Below are positions 22,712 to 31,197 of a stretch of 38,238 nucleotides of DNA, piece by piece (the first letter of the stretch is position 1; each line of letters opens with the position of its first letter). Source of the stretch: an uncultured Acetatifactor sp. (GTDB lineage Bacteria; Bacillota; Clostridia; Lachnospirales; Lachnospiraceae); the NCBI GenBank assembly GCA_934394665.1, contig CAKRRS010000020.1, forward strand, positions 1-38,238. The letters run 5' to 3'. The notes beneath the pieces are model-generated. The model searched no databases. It had not been told where the DNA came from and was given only the letters and a program-made list of their open reading frames with translations. The position numbers were made by a program, and so were the translations under genes.

Positions 22712-24307
22712 ATGGTAGTACAACACAACTTAACAGCAATGAACTCTAACAGAATGTTAGGCTTAACCACAGCATCTCAGGCAAAGTCCACAGAGAAGCT
22801 GTCTTCCGGATACAAGATCAACCGTGCAGCTGATGATGCAGCAGGCCTGTCCATCAGTGAGAAGATGAGAAAGCAGATCAGAGGTCTGACACAGGCTTCC
22901 CTGAACGCACAGGATGGTATCAGTGCAGTACAGACCGCTGAAGGCGCGCTGAACGAAGTTCAGGATATGTTACAGAGAATGAACGAACTGGCAGTTAAGT
23001 CCGCTAACAGCACTAATTCTGCATCTGACCGTGAAGCTATTCAGGCAGAGATCGATCAGCTGACCACTGAGATTGACCGTGTATCTGAGACCACCAAATT
23101 CAATGAGACCTATCTGCTGAAGGGTGATATGGATGCAACAAAGGATAAAAATTTCCAGTATAAGGATGGCAAGGTTCTCAGCCAGGATTTATACTATCTG
23201 AATGGAACAGATATTGTAACAGTTGCAAAGGGAACAAGTACCGCTGCACTGGATACCAAGGCACATGAGTATTATACTGACAGCAAGGGTGTAGTTGCCG
23301 GTGAAAAACTTGATTCTACTGCATCTACTACCCATGTAGAAGCTAAGGCCGTTGTTAACACAGATACGTATTATACCAAAGGATCTGATGGAAAATTCTA
23401 TGCTGTAAAATCCGGAACTGCGTATGATGGTGCTCAGAGCTATTATACAGCAGCAAATAATACTACAAATGATCTGGTAGATAGTGACATGACATTGGTT
23501 ACAACGGGCTTTGCAACAGAGAATCATTATCTTGTAAAAGAAGGAAAGGATGTATATGATTCCAAGACCGGCGAAAAACTGGCGGTAGGCACTGATATTG
23601 GAACAGATGGTGGTGCTATTTCTAAGTACTATGATAAGGTGACGAATATAGCGCTTGATTCCACCAAAAAGGTAGCCGATGTGAACACCTATGCATCAAG
23701 TGGATCCTTCCAGTTTGTTGATGCAGATGGAAACGAGATTGCCGCAAATGGTCTGGACAAGTACATCGATAATAATGGTAATTTGAAGAGTGATGTGAAG
23801 CTGTTTATTAAGACAGGCGATGGCATTACAGATCGCAGAGCTGCAACGCAGAAGGATGTGACCGATTATGTAGATGCTACGAATGAGTATAAGACCGGCG
23901 CATTGACCTTAAAGCTGCATGTAGGTGCAGATGCAACGACCAACAACCAGATTCAGATTGACATTAAGTCTATGAGCGCAGAAACTTTGGGTGTTTCCGG
24001 ATTAAAGGTAGATGGAACTGATGATACCAATGCGTTGAATGCAATTGAGACCATCAAAGCTGCTCTGAACAAAGTATCAGATCAGAGATCAGCACTGGGT
24101 GCTGTTCAGAACCGTCTGGAGCATACCATTAACAACCTTGATAATGTTGTTGAGAATACCACCAGTGCAGAGAGCCAGATCCGTGATACCGATATGGCTA
24201 CTGAGATGGTGAAGTACTCCAATAATAATATTCTGGCACAGGCTGGTCAGGCTATGCTGGCACAGGCTAACCAGAGCAATCAGGGAGTATTGTCACTGTT
24301 ACAGTAA
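22712..24307 (+). CDS. fliC: Flagellin
   Basis: 531-aa filament subunit exported through the flagellar type III path (no signal peptide). Residues 1-~138 (MVVQHNLTAMNSNRMLG..., LQRMNELAVKSANSTNS at ~87-103) and ~445-531 (ending NQSNQGVLSLLQ) are the conserved D0/D1 helices. The centre (~140-440) is a variable, Thr/Asp/Tyr-rich surface domain with repeated tyrosine-pair motifs at about 161, 187, 220, 244 and 306. The TLR5-contact Arg is present at 89; the following Arg of enterobacterial flagellins is Asn here. Expression is likely held by CsrA at the leader. Two glycosyltransferases and an acetyltransferase downstream suggest glycosylation of the many surface Ser/Thr/Tyr. Confidence 0.97.
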   Translation: MVVQHNLTAMNSNRMLGLTTASQAKSTEKLSSGYKINRAADDAAGLSISEKMRKQIRGLTQASLNAQDGISAVQTAEGALNEVQDMLQRMNELAVKSANSTNSASDREAIQAEIDQLTTEIDRVSETTKFNETYLLKGDMDATKDKNFQYKDGKVLSQDLYYLNGTDIVTVAKGTSTAALDTKAHEYYTDSKGVVAGEKLDSTASTTHVEAKAVVNTDTYYTKGSDGKFYAVKSGTAYDGAQSYYTAANNTTNDLVDSDMTLVTTGFATENHYLVKEGKDVYDSKTGEKLAVGTDIGTDGGAISKYYDKVTNIALDSTKKVADVNTYASSGSFQFVDADGNEIAANGLDKYIDNNGNLKSDVKLFIKTGDGITDRRAATQKDVTDYVDATNEYKTGALTLKLHVGADATTNNQIQIDIKSMSAETLGVSGLKVDGTDDTNALNAIETIKAALNKVSDQRSALGAVQNRLEHTINNLDNVVENTTSAESQIRDTDMATEMVKYSNNNILAQAGQAMLAQANQSNQGVLSLLQ

Positions 24308-24348
24308 TAGACTGACAGCGTTATAATAAGATAAACAAATAAGAGAGG

Positions 24349-24394
24349 GAACAGCCTGTTGGAAGCATCTGCTTTCAGCAGACTGTTTCTTCGT
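24349..24394 (+). terminator. Hairpin terminator after flagellin
   Basis: GAACAGCCTGTTGGAAGCA pairs with TGCTTTCAGCAGACTGTTTC with several G-U pairs, followed by TTCTTC. It ends just before the glycosyltransferase ATG, so read-through probably sets low expression of the following genes. Confidence 0.7.
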
Positions 24395-24410
24395 CATAAG
24401 GTGGAAAAGC

Positions 24411-25607
24411 ATGAAATTGTTGGTTTATGACTGGACATTTATTACTAGAAGAGACTTGTATACAACATTACAGCAACAGGGAATTGATTTCGAACTGTTT
24501 TCTTCGAAAGCATCTCCCAGAATAAAAGCCCAGGAAGAGGAATTTAAGAACGATTTGGAGAAAGCATTGCAGGGGAAAAAGTATGATGCTATTTTTTCTA
24601 TCAACTTTCATCCGGCGGTAGCAGTAGCAGCCCATGACAGGGAGATGCTTTATATATGCTGGACTTATGACAGCCCGGCACTGGGAGGAGTGCAATCAGC
24701 GCTTTTTTTAGATACGAACAGAATATTTTTATTTGATTCTTTTGAATATGATACCTATACCAAGTGGAAAGTACCTAATTTATATTACCTGCCGCTTGCA
24801 GTGGATGTAAATAAATTGAACCGGTTCCATCCGAAACCAATGGACATGTTGAAATATCAGGCGGATGTTTCTATGGTGGGACAACTGTATCAGTCGGATA
24901 TGGATAAGATCTATCCGCTTTTTGATGAATACAGTGCTGGATATATTGCGGCATTGATCAACACACAGATGAATATTTACGGTGTGAATATTATAGATGA
25001 GCTTGTCAACGATGCCGTAATCAAGCGATTATGCAATGAGAAAGTAACGGAAGCGTTATTAAGAAATATTAACCATGGTTTTTTACATGATGTAGAAACG
25101 TTGAGAAGAACTCCCTTTTCGATGTTTTTATCCAAGGCGGTAACCAATAAGGAAAGAGTACTGCTTCTTACGCTCATCGCAAGGTATTGTTCTGTAAAGC
25201 TGTATGCCCCAGATCATCCCAACCTGCCGGGGGTAAGAGAGTGCGGAATTGTTGATTATGAGAAGGAGATGCCGTTTGTCTTTAAGTGTAGTCGGATTAA
25301 TTTAAACATTACATTGCGCTCTATTCGCAATGGAATACCACAGCGAGTTATTGATATTCTGGGATGCCGGGCACTTGCCTTGACGAATTATCAGAAGGAT
25401 CTGGAAGAATATTTTGAGGATGAGCGAGATCTGTTAATATACCGGTCGGCAGAGGAAGCACTGGATAAAGTGAAGTATTATCTTGCACATGAAAAAGAAG
25501 CAGAAAGAATACGACAAAACGGATACAAGATTGTGAAGGATCAGTTTAGCTACGGGCACCAGTTAAACCGGATCTGGGAGCTTTCTGGTGTAAAGGACTT
25601 ATTGTAG
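24411..25607 (+). CDS. DUF3880/CgeB-like glycosyltransferase (1)
   Basis: 398-aa cytoplasmic GT-B-fold protein. The N-terminal ~150 residues look like the DUF3880 part (MKLLVYDWTFITRRDLY, AIFSINFHPAVA, LYICWTYDSP, YLPLAVDVNKLN). The C-terminal ~110 residues carry the Glyco_trans_1-like donor-site end: INLNITLRSIRNGIPQRVIDILGCRALALTNYQKDLEEYF. Such genes sit beside flagellin in many Lachnospiraceae and are thought to glycosylate it; the sugar is unknown. It follows the flagellin terminator by 17 bases, with ATG 24411 near AAGGTGG. The next gene is a related protein 52 bases on. Its AT-rich codon use differs from the housekeeping genes and points to transfer. Confidence 0.85.
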   Translation: MKLLVYDWTFITRRDLYTTLQQQGIDFELFSSKASPRIKAQEEEFKNDLEKALQGKKYDAIFSINFHPAVAVAAHDREMLYICWTYDSPALGGVQSALFLDTNRIFLFDSFEYDTYTKWKVPNLYYLPLAVDVNKLNRFHPKPMDMLKYQADVSMVGQLYQSDMDKIYPLFDEYSAGYIAALINTQMNIYGVNIIDELVNDAVIKRLCNEKVTEALLRNINHGFLHDVETLRRTPFSMFLSKAVTNKERVLLLTLIARYCSVKLYAPDHPNLPGVRECGIVDYEKEMPFVFKCSRINLNITLRSIRNGIPQRVIDILGCRALALTNYQKDLEEYFEDERDLLIYRSAEEALDKVKYYLAHEKEAERIRQNGYKIVKDQFSYGHQLNRIWELSGVKDLL

Positions 25608-25659
25608 GGAAGGGAAAGTGCCGGAGGAAAGACATCTGCGGGAGAAAGAGGAAACAGGA

Positions 25660-26775
25660 ATGAATTTGACATATATCACATGGGGGTATGCCTGGGATCA
25701 GGCAATCATAGCAGCGTTTGAACAAATAGGATTTACGGTAGAACAGGTAGCGACGAAATTATCTGAAAATGATGAAAAACTTTTTGTAGAAGAATTATTA
25801 GGCGGACGGGCCAGTGATATTGTTTTTTCTGTAAATTTTTATAAGGAAATTTCAGATTTTTGTCAGAGAGAAGGTGTACCCTATGCGTCATGGGTGCTAC
25901 AGCTTCCTGATTTTGACCTGTATACAGCAGCGGTGACGAATACCTGTAATTATATCGGGATTTGTGACAGTTATCTGGTGCAAAAATTATGGGAAAAAGG
26001 AGTTACGAAAGCGTTTTATCTCCCGGATGCAATAGAAGCACCGAAAAACTCAAAGAAGGAAAACAAATTTCTTTACAGAGAAGCCTGCTTTGTGGCAGAG
26101 TATCAGAAGCCGCCCTTACATACGGAAACGATTCCTGTGTATAGCAGAGGGTACATAGATGCTTTTTTACATACACAGAGAGTATTAATGGGAGAATACA
26201 TTCTGGAAAATGGACTGATCGAGAGAGTGCATAGGGACGTAATGAATGCTAATCCGGTTCCGGAAGGAATTCTTCCGGAATTTCATAAATTGTTTCTGGC
26301 AGACAAGTATCTGGCTCCTGCCTGTACGGCTTTACAGCAATCTATTTTTTTGCAGAATTATGAAAAAATCATGACGATTTATTCCAATGGAGATTTTTCT
26401 GCCTGTAAATGTGAAAAACATCCGTTTTTGGAGGATACAGTATCAAGGAACCAAGTATATGCGGAAAAGGAATTTACTGTGGTACTGGCGCCACATACGT
26501 TACATAATGGAATCCCGAGGCAGGCGTTGGAAGTCATTGCTGCCGGAGGATTTCCGCTTTGCACCATGCAGAAAGACTACAGCTATTTTTTTAAGGAAGA
26601 TGAAAACCTTGCATGCTTTCACAGTATGGGAGAATTTAATGATTTGTTGGTACGGTATGGAAATGATACAGGTCGGCGGGAAAAATTGAGACAGGCTGCT
26701 TATGAGTTGGTTGTCAGTCAACATACTTATCAACATAGAATACAATTTATGCTTGAGATGTGGGGAAAAATGTGA
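25660..26775 (+). CDS. DUF3880/CgeB-like glycosyltransferase (2)
   Basis: 371-aa paralogue of the preceding gene with the same plan: DUF3880-like N-terminal half ([63 protein letters not shown]) and a C-terminal donor-binding end ([37 protein letters not shown]). ATG 25660 was chosen because GAGGAAACAGGA precedes it; the GTG at 25618 gives a charged N-terminus unlike its paralogue. Sequence similarity between the two is low apart from these motifs, so the duplication is old or they were acquired separately. Probable role: second sugar transfer in flagellin glycosylation. Confidence 0.8.
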   Translation: MNLTYITWGYAWDQAIIAAFEQIGFTVEQVATKLSENDEKLFVEELLGGRASDIVFSVNFYKEISDFCQREGVPYASWVLQLPDFDLYTAAVTNTCNYIGICDSYLVQKLWEKGVTKAFYLPDAIEAPKNSKKENKFLYREACFVAEYQKPPLHTETIPVYSRGYIDAFLHTQRVLMGEYILENGLIERVHRDVMNANPVPEGILPEFHKLFLADKYLAPACTALQQSIFLQNYEKIMTIYSNGDFSACKCEKHPFLEDTVSRNQVYAEKEFTVVLAPHTLHNGIPRQALEVIAAGGFPLCTMQKDYSYFFKEDENLACFHSMGEFNDLLVRYGNDTGRREKLRQAAYELVVSQHTYQHRIQFMLEMWGKM

Positions 26776-26801
26776 TAAAGCTGTGGGATGGAGAATCAGT
26801 A

Positions 26802-27842
26802 ATGAAGTTGGAAATCAGTTTTGAAACATATGGAAGAATGGTATGCTGGTCCTTTGAAAATAGAAAGAAATTCAGAACTGTATGGATTGATAAAGATTCC
26901 TATATTATGGGAGCAGAGGTGGAGGCGGGAACGTTTGCAACCAAGGCTAAAGGATGCCATAATATCCAGATAGGAAAATATACATCAATTGGAGAAGCTG
27001 GACGTTTTATCACTGATATGACACACGACTATCATTCTCTGTGGCAGGGAGTTGTTCCGGAGCTTGCAACGCCTCGGGAAGGAAGAGATGGAAATGGACA
27101 GATTTTCCGCAGGATTATCAGAAAAGGGCAGATATTAATCGGAAACGATGTATGGATTGGCAGTGGCGTGACGATCCTTGGTGGAGTGCGCATCGGAGAC
27201 GGTGCGGCCATTGCCGCTGGGGCAGTGGTGGTAAAAGATGTTCCACCCTATGCAATCGTTGGAGGTAATCCTGCCAAAATAATAAAATATCGTTTCCCGG
27301 AGGAGACAATCGAACGTCTGCGGAGAATCGCATGGTGGGACTGGGACGGAGAGAAGATACGTGAGTGCAGAGAAGATATGTATGGGGAAGTCGAAGACTT
27401 TGCCATAAAGTATGATCTGACAATGCAGACACTGCCACGGAAGAGTGGTCAGTACATTGAACGACTGGGAAAACCTGACACACCGGTATTTGTCTACTTT
27501 ATGGATTTTGATGATGATTATCCGGTATACAAGCATGTGATCACTTCTTTTCTGCGGGAATACCCAAACGCAGAAGCAGAACTTGTCTTATGCTATAACA
27601 CACAGTCGGAAGAAGACATGCAGAAGATGCAGGAACTTATTTCCATTTTAGAAAAACAAACCTGCATGAACGCATTGGTGAATGTGTATGGCATTTCGGT
27701 TTCGGACGAAGAAGGGATAATGAGTGAAGCAGATTATTACATTACAAACAGAGATTGTAGAACCCTGGGAAGGGCTGCCTATGCTGACAGATATTATGTG
27801 AAGATTCTGTCGGGAGTGGATATCCCATTATTTCATTTTTAA
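26802..27842 (+). CDS. Hexapeptide-repeat acetyltransferase with an extra C-terminal domain
   Basis: 346-aa protein. Residues ~30-175 form a left-handed beta-helix of the xenobiotic/sugar acetyltransferase type (CatB/Vat-like): [39 protein letters not shown] with the catalytic His, [52 protein letters not shown]. The C-terminal ~135 residues ([20 protein letters not shown]..., ending [10 protein letters not shown]) are not recognised. In this context sugar O- or N-acetylation of a flagellin glycan is more likely than drug resistance. ATG 26802 has GGATGGAG upstream; an in-frame GTG at 26760, overlapping the previous gene, would add 14 residues. Confidence 0.8.
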   Translation: MKLEISFETYGRMVCWSFENRKKFRTVWIDKDSYIMGAEVEAGTFATKAKGCHNIQIGKYTSIGEAGRFITDMTHDYHSLWQGVVPELATPREGRDGNGQIFRRIIRKGQILIGNDVWIGSGVTILGGVRIGDGAAIAAGAVVVKDVPPYAIVGGNPAKIIKYRFPEETIERLRRIAWWDWDGEKIRECREDMYGEVEDFAIKYDLTMQTLPRKSGQYIERLGKPDTPVFVYFMDFDDDYPVYKHVITSFLREYPNAEAELVLCYNTQSEEDMQKMQELISILEKQTCMNALVNVYGISVSDEEGIMSEADYYITNRDCRTLGRAAYADRYYVKILSGVDIPLFHF

Positions 27843-27843
27843 G

Positions 27844-27885
27844 AAAAAAGCAACCGCCCCACCCAAGGTGTAGGTTGCTTTTTCT
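27844..27885. terminator. Bidirectional terminator after the glycosylation genes
   Basis: AAAAAGCAACC pairs with GGTTGCTTTTT around about 18 bases. A close relative of this hairpin recurs at 28175-28219, including the shared CAACCGCCC and CAAGGT. Confidence 0.8.
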
Positions 27886-28108
27886 CCAGCGCAACCTTTT
27901 TGCTCCAAATAATCTGAAAATATCAGTTATTTGGCCTTTGGTAAAATTATACAAAAACATATTCTGCAAAAATAACCAATTTCGATACCTCAAATTTTGG
28001 ATACCTGTTTCACAGAAATTCATAGGAAAACGCCCTACGATACTTTATAATAAATATAGGTGTTGCCAAAACGGTAAGCGGTTCGCCTTTCGACGGAATG
28101 GAAACATT

Positions 28109-28177
28109 ATGAGAGCTTCCAGTATTATCGTAACCGTGATCAGCATCGTACAAACCAATCGGAAACGAAAACATTAA
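28109..28177 (+). CDS. Candidate 22-aa hydrophobic peptide (type I toxin-like)
   Basis: ATG frame coding MRASSIIVTVISIVQTNRKRKH: a short hydrophobic stretch followed by a basic tail, as in small membrane-acting type I toxins. The stop codon runs straight into a terminator hairpin. The upstream ribosome site (GGAATGG) is weak, and a TATAAT lies ~58 bases upstream. No homologue family is recognised with certainty. Confidence 0.35.
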   Translation: MRASSIIVTVISIVQTNRKRKH

Positions 28178-28219
28178 AAAAGCAACCGCCCACCAAGCCA
28201 AGGTATCGGTTGCTCTTTT
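28175..28219. terminator. Bidirectional terminator shared by convergent small transcripts
   Basis: AGCAACCG (28181-28188) pairs with CGGTTGCT (28207-28214). It has six A residues before and TCTTTT after, so it can work on both strands, best on the minus strand. Confidence 0.7.
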
Positions 28220-28268
28220 AGAACCATAAACTGAGGCGAACCGTTGCTGTACGGCAGCATCCTTTTGT
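28175..28268 (-). ncRNA. Candidate ~95-nt antisense-type RNA
   Basis: On the minus strand TTGACG (28298-28303), 17-base spacer and TAGCAT (28275-28280) precede a short stretch that ends at the terminator above. Its 3' end would overlap the 3' end of the small-peptide mRNA, as antitoxin RNAs do. Promoter and terminator are seen; the RNA itself is inferred. Confidence 0.35.
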
Positions 28269-28342
28269 GCCTTTATGCTACCACAGAGGTGTATTTTCGT
28301 CAATGAATTTCAACGGAAATGCCTGGCGTAGGTTTCATGACG

Positions 28343-29410
28343 TTATTTCGCACGTTGAGCCTCTAATTCCGCAAGTTTTTGTCTCAGAGCTTCATTTGTC
28401 TTGCTCAGAGTTTCATTATCCTTACTCAAGGTTTCATTATCCTTACTCAGGGTTTCATTATCCTTACTCAAGATTTCTTTTTCTTTACGCAGAGCTTCTT
28501 TTTGCTGCTTTAAAGCATCTACTTCTGCGCTTAGTGTATCTACCATATATTTTGCAGTATTATCATCCATTACTTTTAATTCCTGTGAAAAGAATCCCAT
28601 AATTTTCTCCATATCCAGACATATTCGGTACAATGTCTCATACATTGGCTTAAATTCAGGGTAGGCAGTTATGAGCTGAACAATAGTAGAAGGATCATCA
28701 CTGCTGAAGAACGTAAGCCAGGCTTCCAAATGAGTCTCTATATTTTTATTCTGCATACAGGGATGGAAAATGTCAAGAGGAATCAGGATATATTCCTGTA
28801 GCATATCAAGCTTTAAGCCGGAATTGAATATCGTTTCAGAACGATGAAAATAGGTATTCGGAAACGCCTTGAATTCCCTCGGACTTTTTTCGTAAAGGAC
28901 AATCAGATAGACTTTTTTTAATTGGTTATAGGAAAAAGCATTTCCATAAGTATTCCGGGCACGCTTATACTGACGCAACAGCATGTCTGCACTGTAGCAG
29001 GCACAGCGTTCACCGGGGAAGAAGTAACCGATTTTTTGAACTTCTACATTGGCCAGGGATCCATCATCCAATTCGACTATGATATCTGTAACCAGAAGAG
29101 AATTTTCATCGGTAATACGAGTGGAATCGTTGGGCAGCACCTTTACAATTTTTACTTTGCGATTCAACATAACAGTTAAAAAGGACTCAAGACGAACAGA
29201 ATCGTATTCCGGATTGAGGACTTCCTTGCAGAAGCCGTCATACATGATTTTCAGACCACGATTGCCACAACAGAAATTGAGAAATTCCTCTTGCTGATAA
29301 GATTTCCACTTTGAAAATACAGTTAACAAATCCGGCTTAGAATGAATTTCCGCAAGAATCTCTTCTTTGGTGCGAATGAGAGGAAAATAAGATTGAAGAA
29401 CATTTGGCAT
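28343..29410 (-). CDS. Rpn/PD-(D/E)XK nuclease-family protein with coiled-coil tail
   Basis: 355-aa protein of the PD-(D/E)XK nuclease/transposase-like family. Residues ~90-130 contain VTDIIVELDDGSLANVEVQK, i.e. the Asp and Glu-x-Gln-Lys of the nuclease core; FPGERCACYSADMLLRQYKR and KKVYLIVLYEKSP follow as in related proteins. The last ~65 residues form a coiled coil built of heptads NETLSKD, encoded by 21-bp tandem repeats. ATG 29410 has AAAGGAGG directly upstream; the in-frame ATG at 29458 adds 16 unrelated residues. It is divergent from the bile salt hydrolase gene. Function uncertain; families of this kind spread with mobile DNA. Confidence 0.8.
   Translation of the reverse strand: MPNVLQSYFPLIRTKEEILAEIHSKPDLLTVFSKWKSYQQEEFLNFCCGNRGLKIMYDGFCKEVLNPEYDSVRLESFLTVMLNRKVKIVKVLPNDSTRITDENSLLVTDIIVELDDGSLANVEVQKIGYFFPGERCACYSADMLLRQYKRARNTYGNAFSYNQLKKVYLIVLYEKSPREFKAFPNTYFHRSETIFNSGLKLDMLQEYILIPLDIFHPCMQNKNIETHLEAWLTFFSSDDPSTIVQLITAYPEFKPMYETLYRICLDMEKIMGFFSQELKVMDDNTAKYMVDTLSAEVDALKQQKEALRKEKEILSKDNETLSKDNETLSKDNETLSKTNEALRQKLAELEAQRAK
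28383..28487 (-). repeat. 21-bp tandem coding repeat (heptad repeat)
   Basis: Five consecutive 21-base units (28383-28403, 28404-28424, 28425-28445, 28446-28466, 28467-28487). The middle three differ only at one or two bases. They encode the heptad NETLSKD, so slippage would change coiled-coil length without a frameshift. Confidence 0.9.
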
Positions 29411-29441
29411 AAAAAACCTCCTTTTGTCAATCCCCGTATAC

Positions 29442-29470
29442 TTGCAATCGTTCTGCAAATGCTATAGACT
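29442..29470 (+). promoter_or_regulatory. Candidate promoter of the choloylglycine hydrolase gene
   Basis: TTGCAA (29442-29447), 17-base spacer and TAGACT (29465-29470), 46 bases before the ATG. The -10 is moderate. TTGCAAT/TTCTGCAA nearby forms a small imperfect inverted repeat. Confidence 0.4.
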
Positions 29471-29516
29471 AAGATTAGTTTCCGTTTTTATTCGAATCAG
29501 CAAAGGAGAGCCTACG

Positions 29517-30521
29517 ATGTGCACAGCAGCAACTTATCAATCTCAGGATTTTTATTTTGGAAGAACATTTGATTATGAATTTAATTATGGTGAGGAAGTA
29601 GCGGTGACGCCGCGTCATTATGTATTCAGCCTGCGGCATCTAAATCCCCTGCAGGAGCATTACGCGATGATTGGCATCGCACATATGGCGGGAGACTATC
29701 CGCTATATTATGATGCGGTGAATGAGAAGGGGCTTGGCATGGCCGGTCTGAATTTCGTTGGAAATGCCGTATACAATAAAGTACAGGAAGGCAAGGACAA
29801 TATTGCCCAGTTTGAATTCATTCCCTGGATTCTGGGACAGTGTGCTACGGTGCAGGAAGCCCGGACGCTGTTAGCCCACATCAATCTGGTGGATACGCGG
29901 TTCAGCGAGCAGTTTCCGGTTTCCCAGCTGCACTGGATCCTGGCGGACAAGGACGAGGCAATCACCATCGAAGCCGTAGCGGAAGGGCTGAAGATCTATG
30001 ACAACCCGGTAGGGGTACTGACGAACAATCCGCCTTTTGACAAGCAGATGTTCCGCCTGAACGATTACAGTTACCTGTCCGCAGAACAGCCGGTAAACCG
30101 TTTCGCAAAAGGTCTGGAATTAAAGCCTTACAGCAGAGGTATGGGCGCATTCGGACTGCCGGGAGATCTGTCTTCTGCATCCCGTTTCGTACGTGTGGCT
30201 TTTACCCGTATGAATGCAGTGTCCGGTCCTTCGGAATCCGAGAGTGTCAGTGAATTTTTCCATATCTTAGGCAGCGTGGATCAGACACGAGGGTGCTGTA
30301 TGCTGGAAAACGGAAAATACGAGATCACGATCTATACTTCCTGCTGTAATGCGGACAGAGGAATTTATTACTATACCACTTATGAAAATCATCAGATCAC
30401 CGCAGTGGATATGTATAGAGAAAATCTGGACAGCGACCATCCCGTGCATTATCCGTTGGTACAGGGAGAGCACATCTTATTACAGAATGCCGCTGCCGGC
30501 ATCACAGAGGAGAGACTGTAA
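29517..30521 (+). CDS. Choloylglycine hydrolase family protein (probable bile salt hydrolase)
   Basis: 334-aa N-terminal-nucleophile amidase. MCTAAT places the catalytic Cys at position 2, exposed after Met removal; Arg16 and Asp19 in FGRTFDYE, the motif GLGMAGLNFVGNA, VGVLTNNPPFD with its Asn, and the Arg in SASRFVRVAF complete the active-site set of bile salt hydrolases. The VLTNNP motif and GMAGLNF favour cleavage of glycine/taurine bile acid amides over penicillin V, but acylase activity on other amides is possible. No signal peptide, so cytoplasmic. AAGGAG precedes ATG 29517. The stop overlaps the start of the next gene by one base (TAATG). Confidence 0.88.
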   Translation: MCTAATYQSQDFYFGRTFDYEFNYGEEVAVTPRHYVFSLRHLNPLQEHYAMIGIAHMAGDYPLYYDAVNEKGLGMAGLNFVGNAVYNKVQEGKDNIAQFEFIPWILGQCATVQEARTLLAHINLVDTRFSEQFPVSQLHWILADKDEAITIEAVAEGLKIYDNPVGVLTNNPPFDKQMFRLNDYSYLSAEQPVNRFAKGLELKPYSRGMGAFGLPGDLSSASRFVRVAFTRMNAVSGPSESESVSEFFHILGSVDQTRGCCMLENGKYEITIYTSCCNADRGIYYYTTYENHQITAVDMYRENLDSDHPVHYPLVQGEHILLQNAAAGITEERL

Positions 30522-31147
30522 TGGAGGAACAGAAAATACTGACAGAGCCACAAACACAAAAGAAACCGGAAGCATCCGGCAGGGTAGTATCAGGCTTTGT
30601 ATTTTATTCGGAAAAAGATGCCATCCTGGCGGAACAGGAACGGCAGAAAATCGCATACCTGGACAAAAGAATCGACCGCAGCGACTATCCCTCCATGCTT
30701 GCCATTTATAAAAAGGCTCTGGAGGAGCGCGTATTCCGCACTCCGGTGGGCGTAGAATACCTCAGGGAGTTACAGGGCGAATTGAAGGCAGTAGAAGAGG
30801 AACTGGAGGAAGAAGTGCCGCCGATTCCTCTGTGGACGAATTTTACGGATGTAAGAGGGAAAACGAGACCTGCGAGAAGAAGAGTACAACCGCCCACGGA
30901 AGACGGAACGAAGCAGGCAGCCTTTCGTTTGTCTCTGGTCATGAATGTTGTGATGATCATTGCAATTATTGCCATGTTTATCATTGCGTTGAATTCTGAC
31001 CAGCCGAATATTCTGAACTATGAGAAAAATATTCAGAACCAATATGCGACCTGGGAGCAGGAACTGACCGAACGGGAACAGACGGTACGGGAAAAAGAGC
31101 GGGAACTACATATAGACAATAACGATACGGAAGTTTCACAAAATTGA
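30521..31147 (+). CDS. Unknown single-pass membrane protein with coiled coils
   Basis: 208-aa protein without a recognised family. Residues ~33-100 are charged and helical (EKDAILAEQERQKIAYLDKRID, then ELKAVEEELEEEV). A single membrane helix lies at ~140-161 (LVMNVVMIIAIIAMFIIAL), and a short coiled segment follows (YATWEQELTEREQTVREKER). Translation is probably coupled to the choloylglycine hydrolase by the TAATG overlap. The following two-component genes start 50 bases on. It may serve as a sensor accessory or a scaffold; this is only a guess from position. Confidence 0.7.
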   Translation: MEEQKILTEPQTQKKPEASGRVVSGFVFYSEKDAILAEQERQKIAYLDKRIDRSDYPSMLAIYKKALEERVFRTPVGVEYLRELQGELKAVEEELEEEVPPIPLWTNFTDVRGKTRPARRRVQPPTEDGTKQAAFRLSLVMNVVMIIAIIAMFIIALNSDQPNILNYEKNIQNQYATWEQELTEREQTVREKERELHIDNNDTEVSQN

Positions 31148-31197
31148 CATATTTTTGCGTTATATTAAATGCATTATGAAAGACGAGGTGAAAGCGT

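Larger units (their letters stand above)
27886..28342. other. Non-coding or small-gene region between acetyltransferase and second Rpn gene
   Basis: About 460 AT-rich bases. It contains a hairpin CCAAATAATCTGA...TCAGTTATTTGG (27905-27934), a TATAAT box (28046-28051), a 22-codon open frame with a hydrophobic core (28109-28177), a terminator and a convergent promoter. No longer gene is convincing on either strand. Confidence 0.5.

Noticed and set aside
28010..28303. 97-aa minus-strand open frame
   Set aside because: Crosses a bidirectional terminator and has no ribosome site; a small peptide plus RNA explains the region better.
28383..28487. CRISPR array
   Set aside because: Repeats are head-to-tail without spacers and lie in frame in a coding region.
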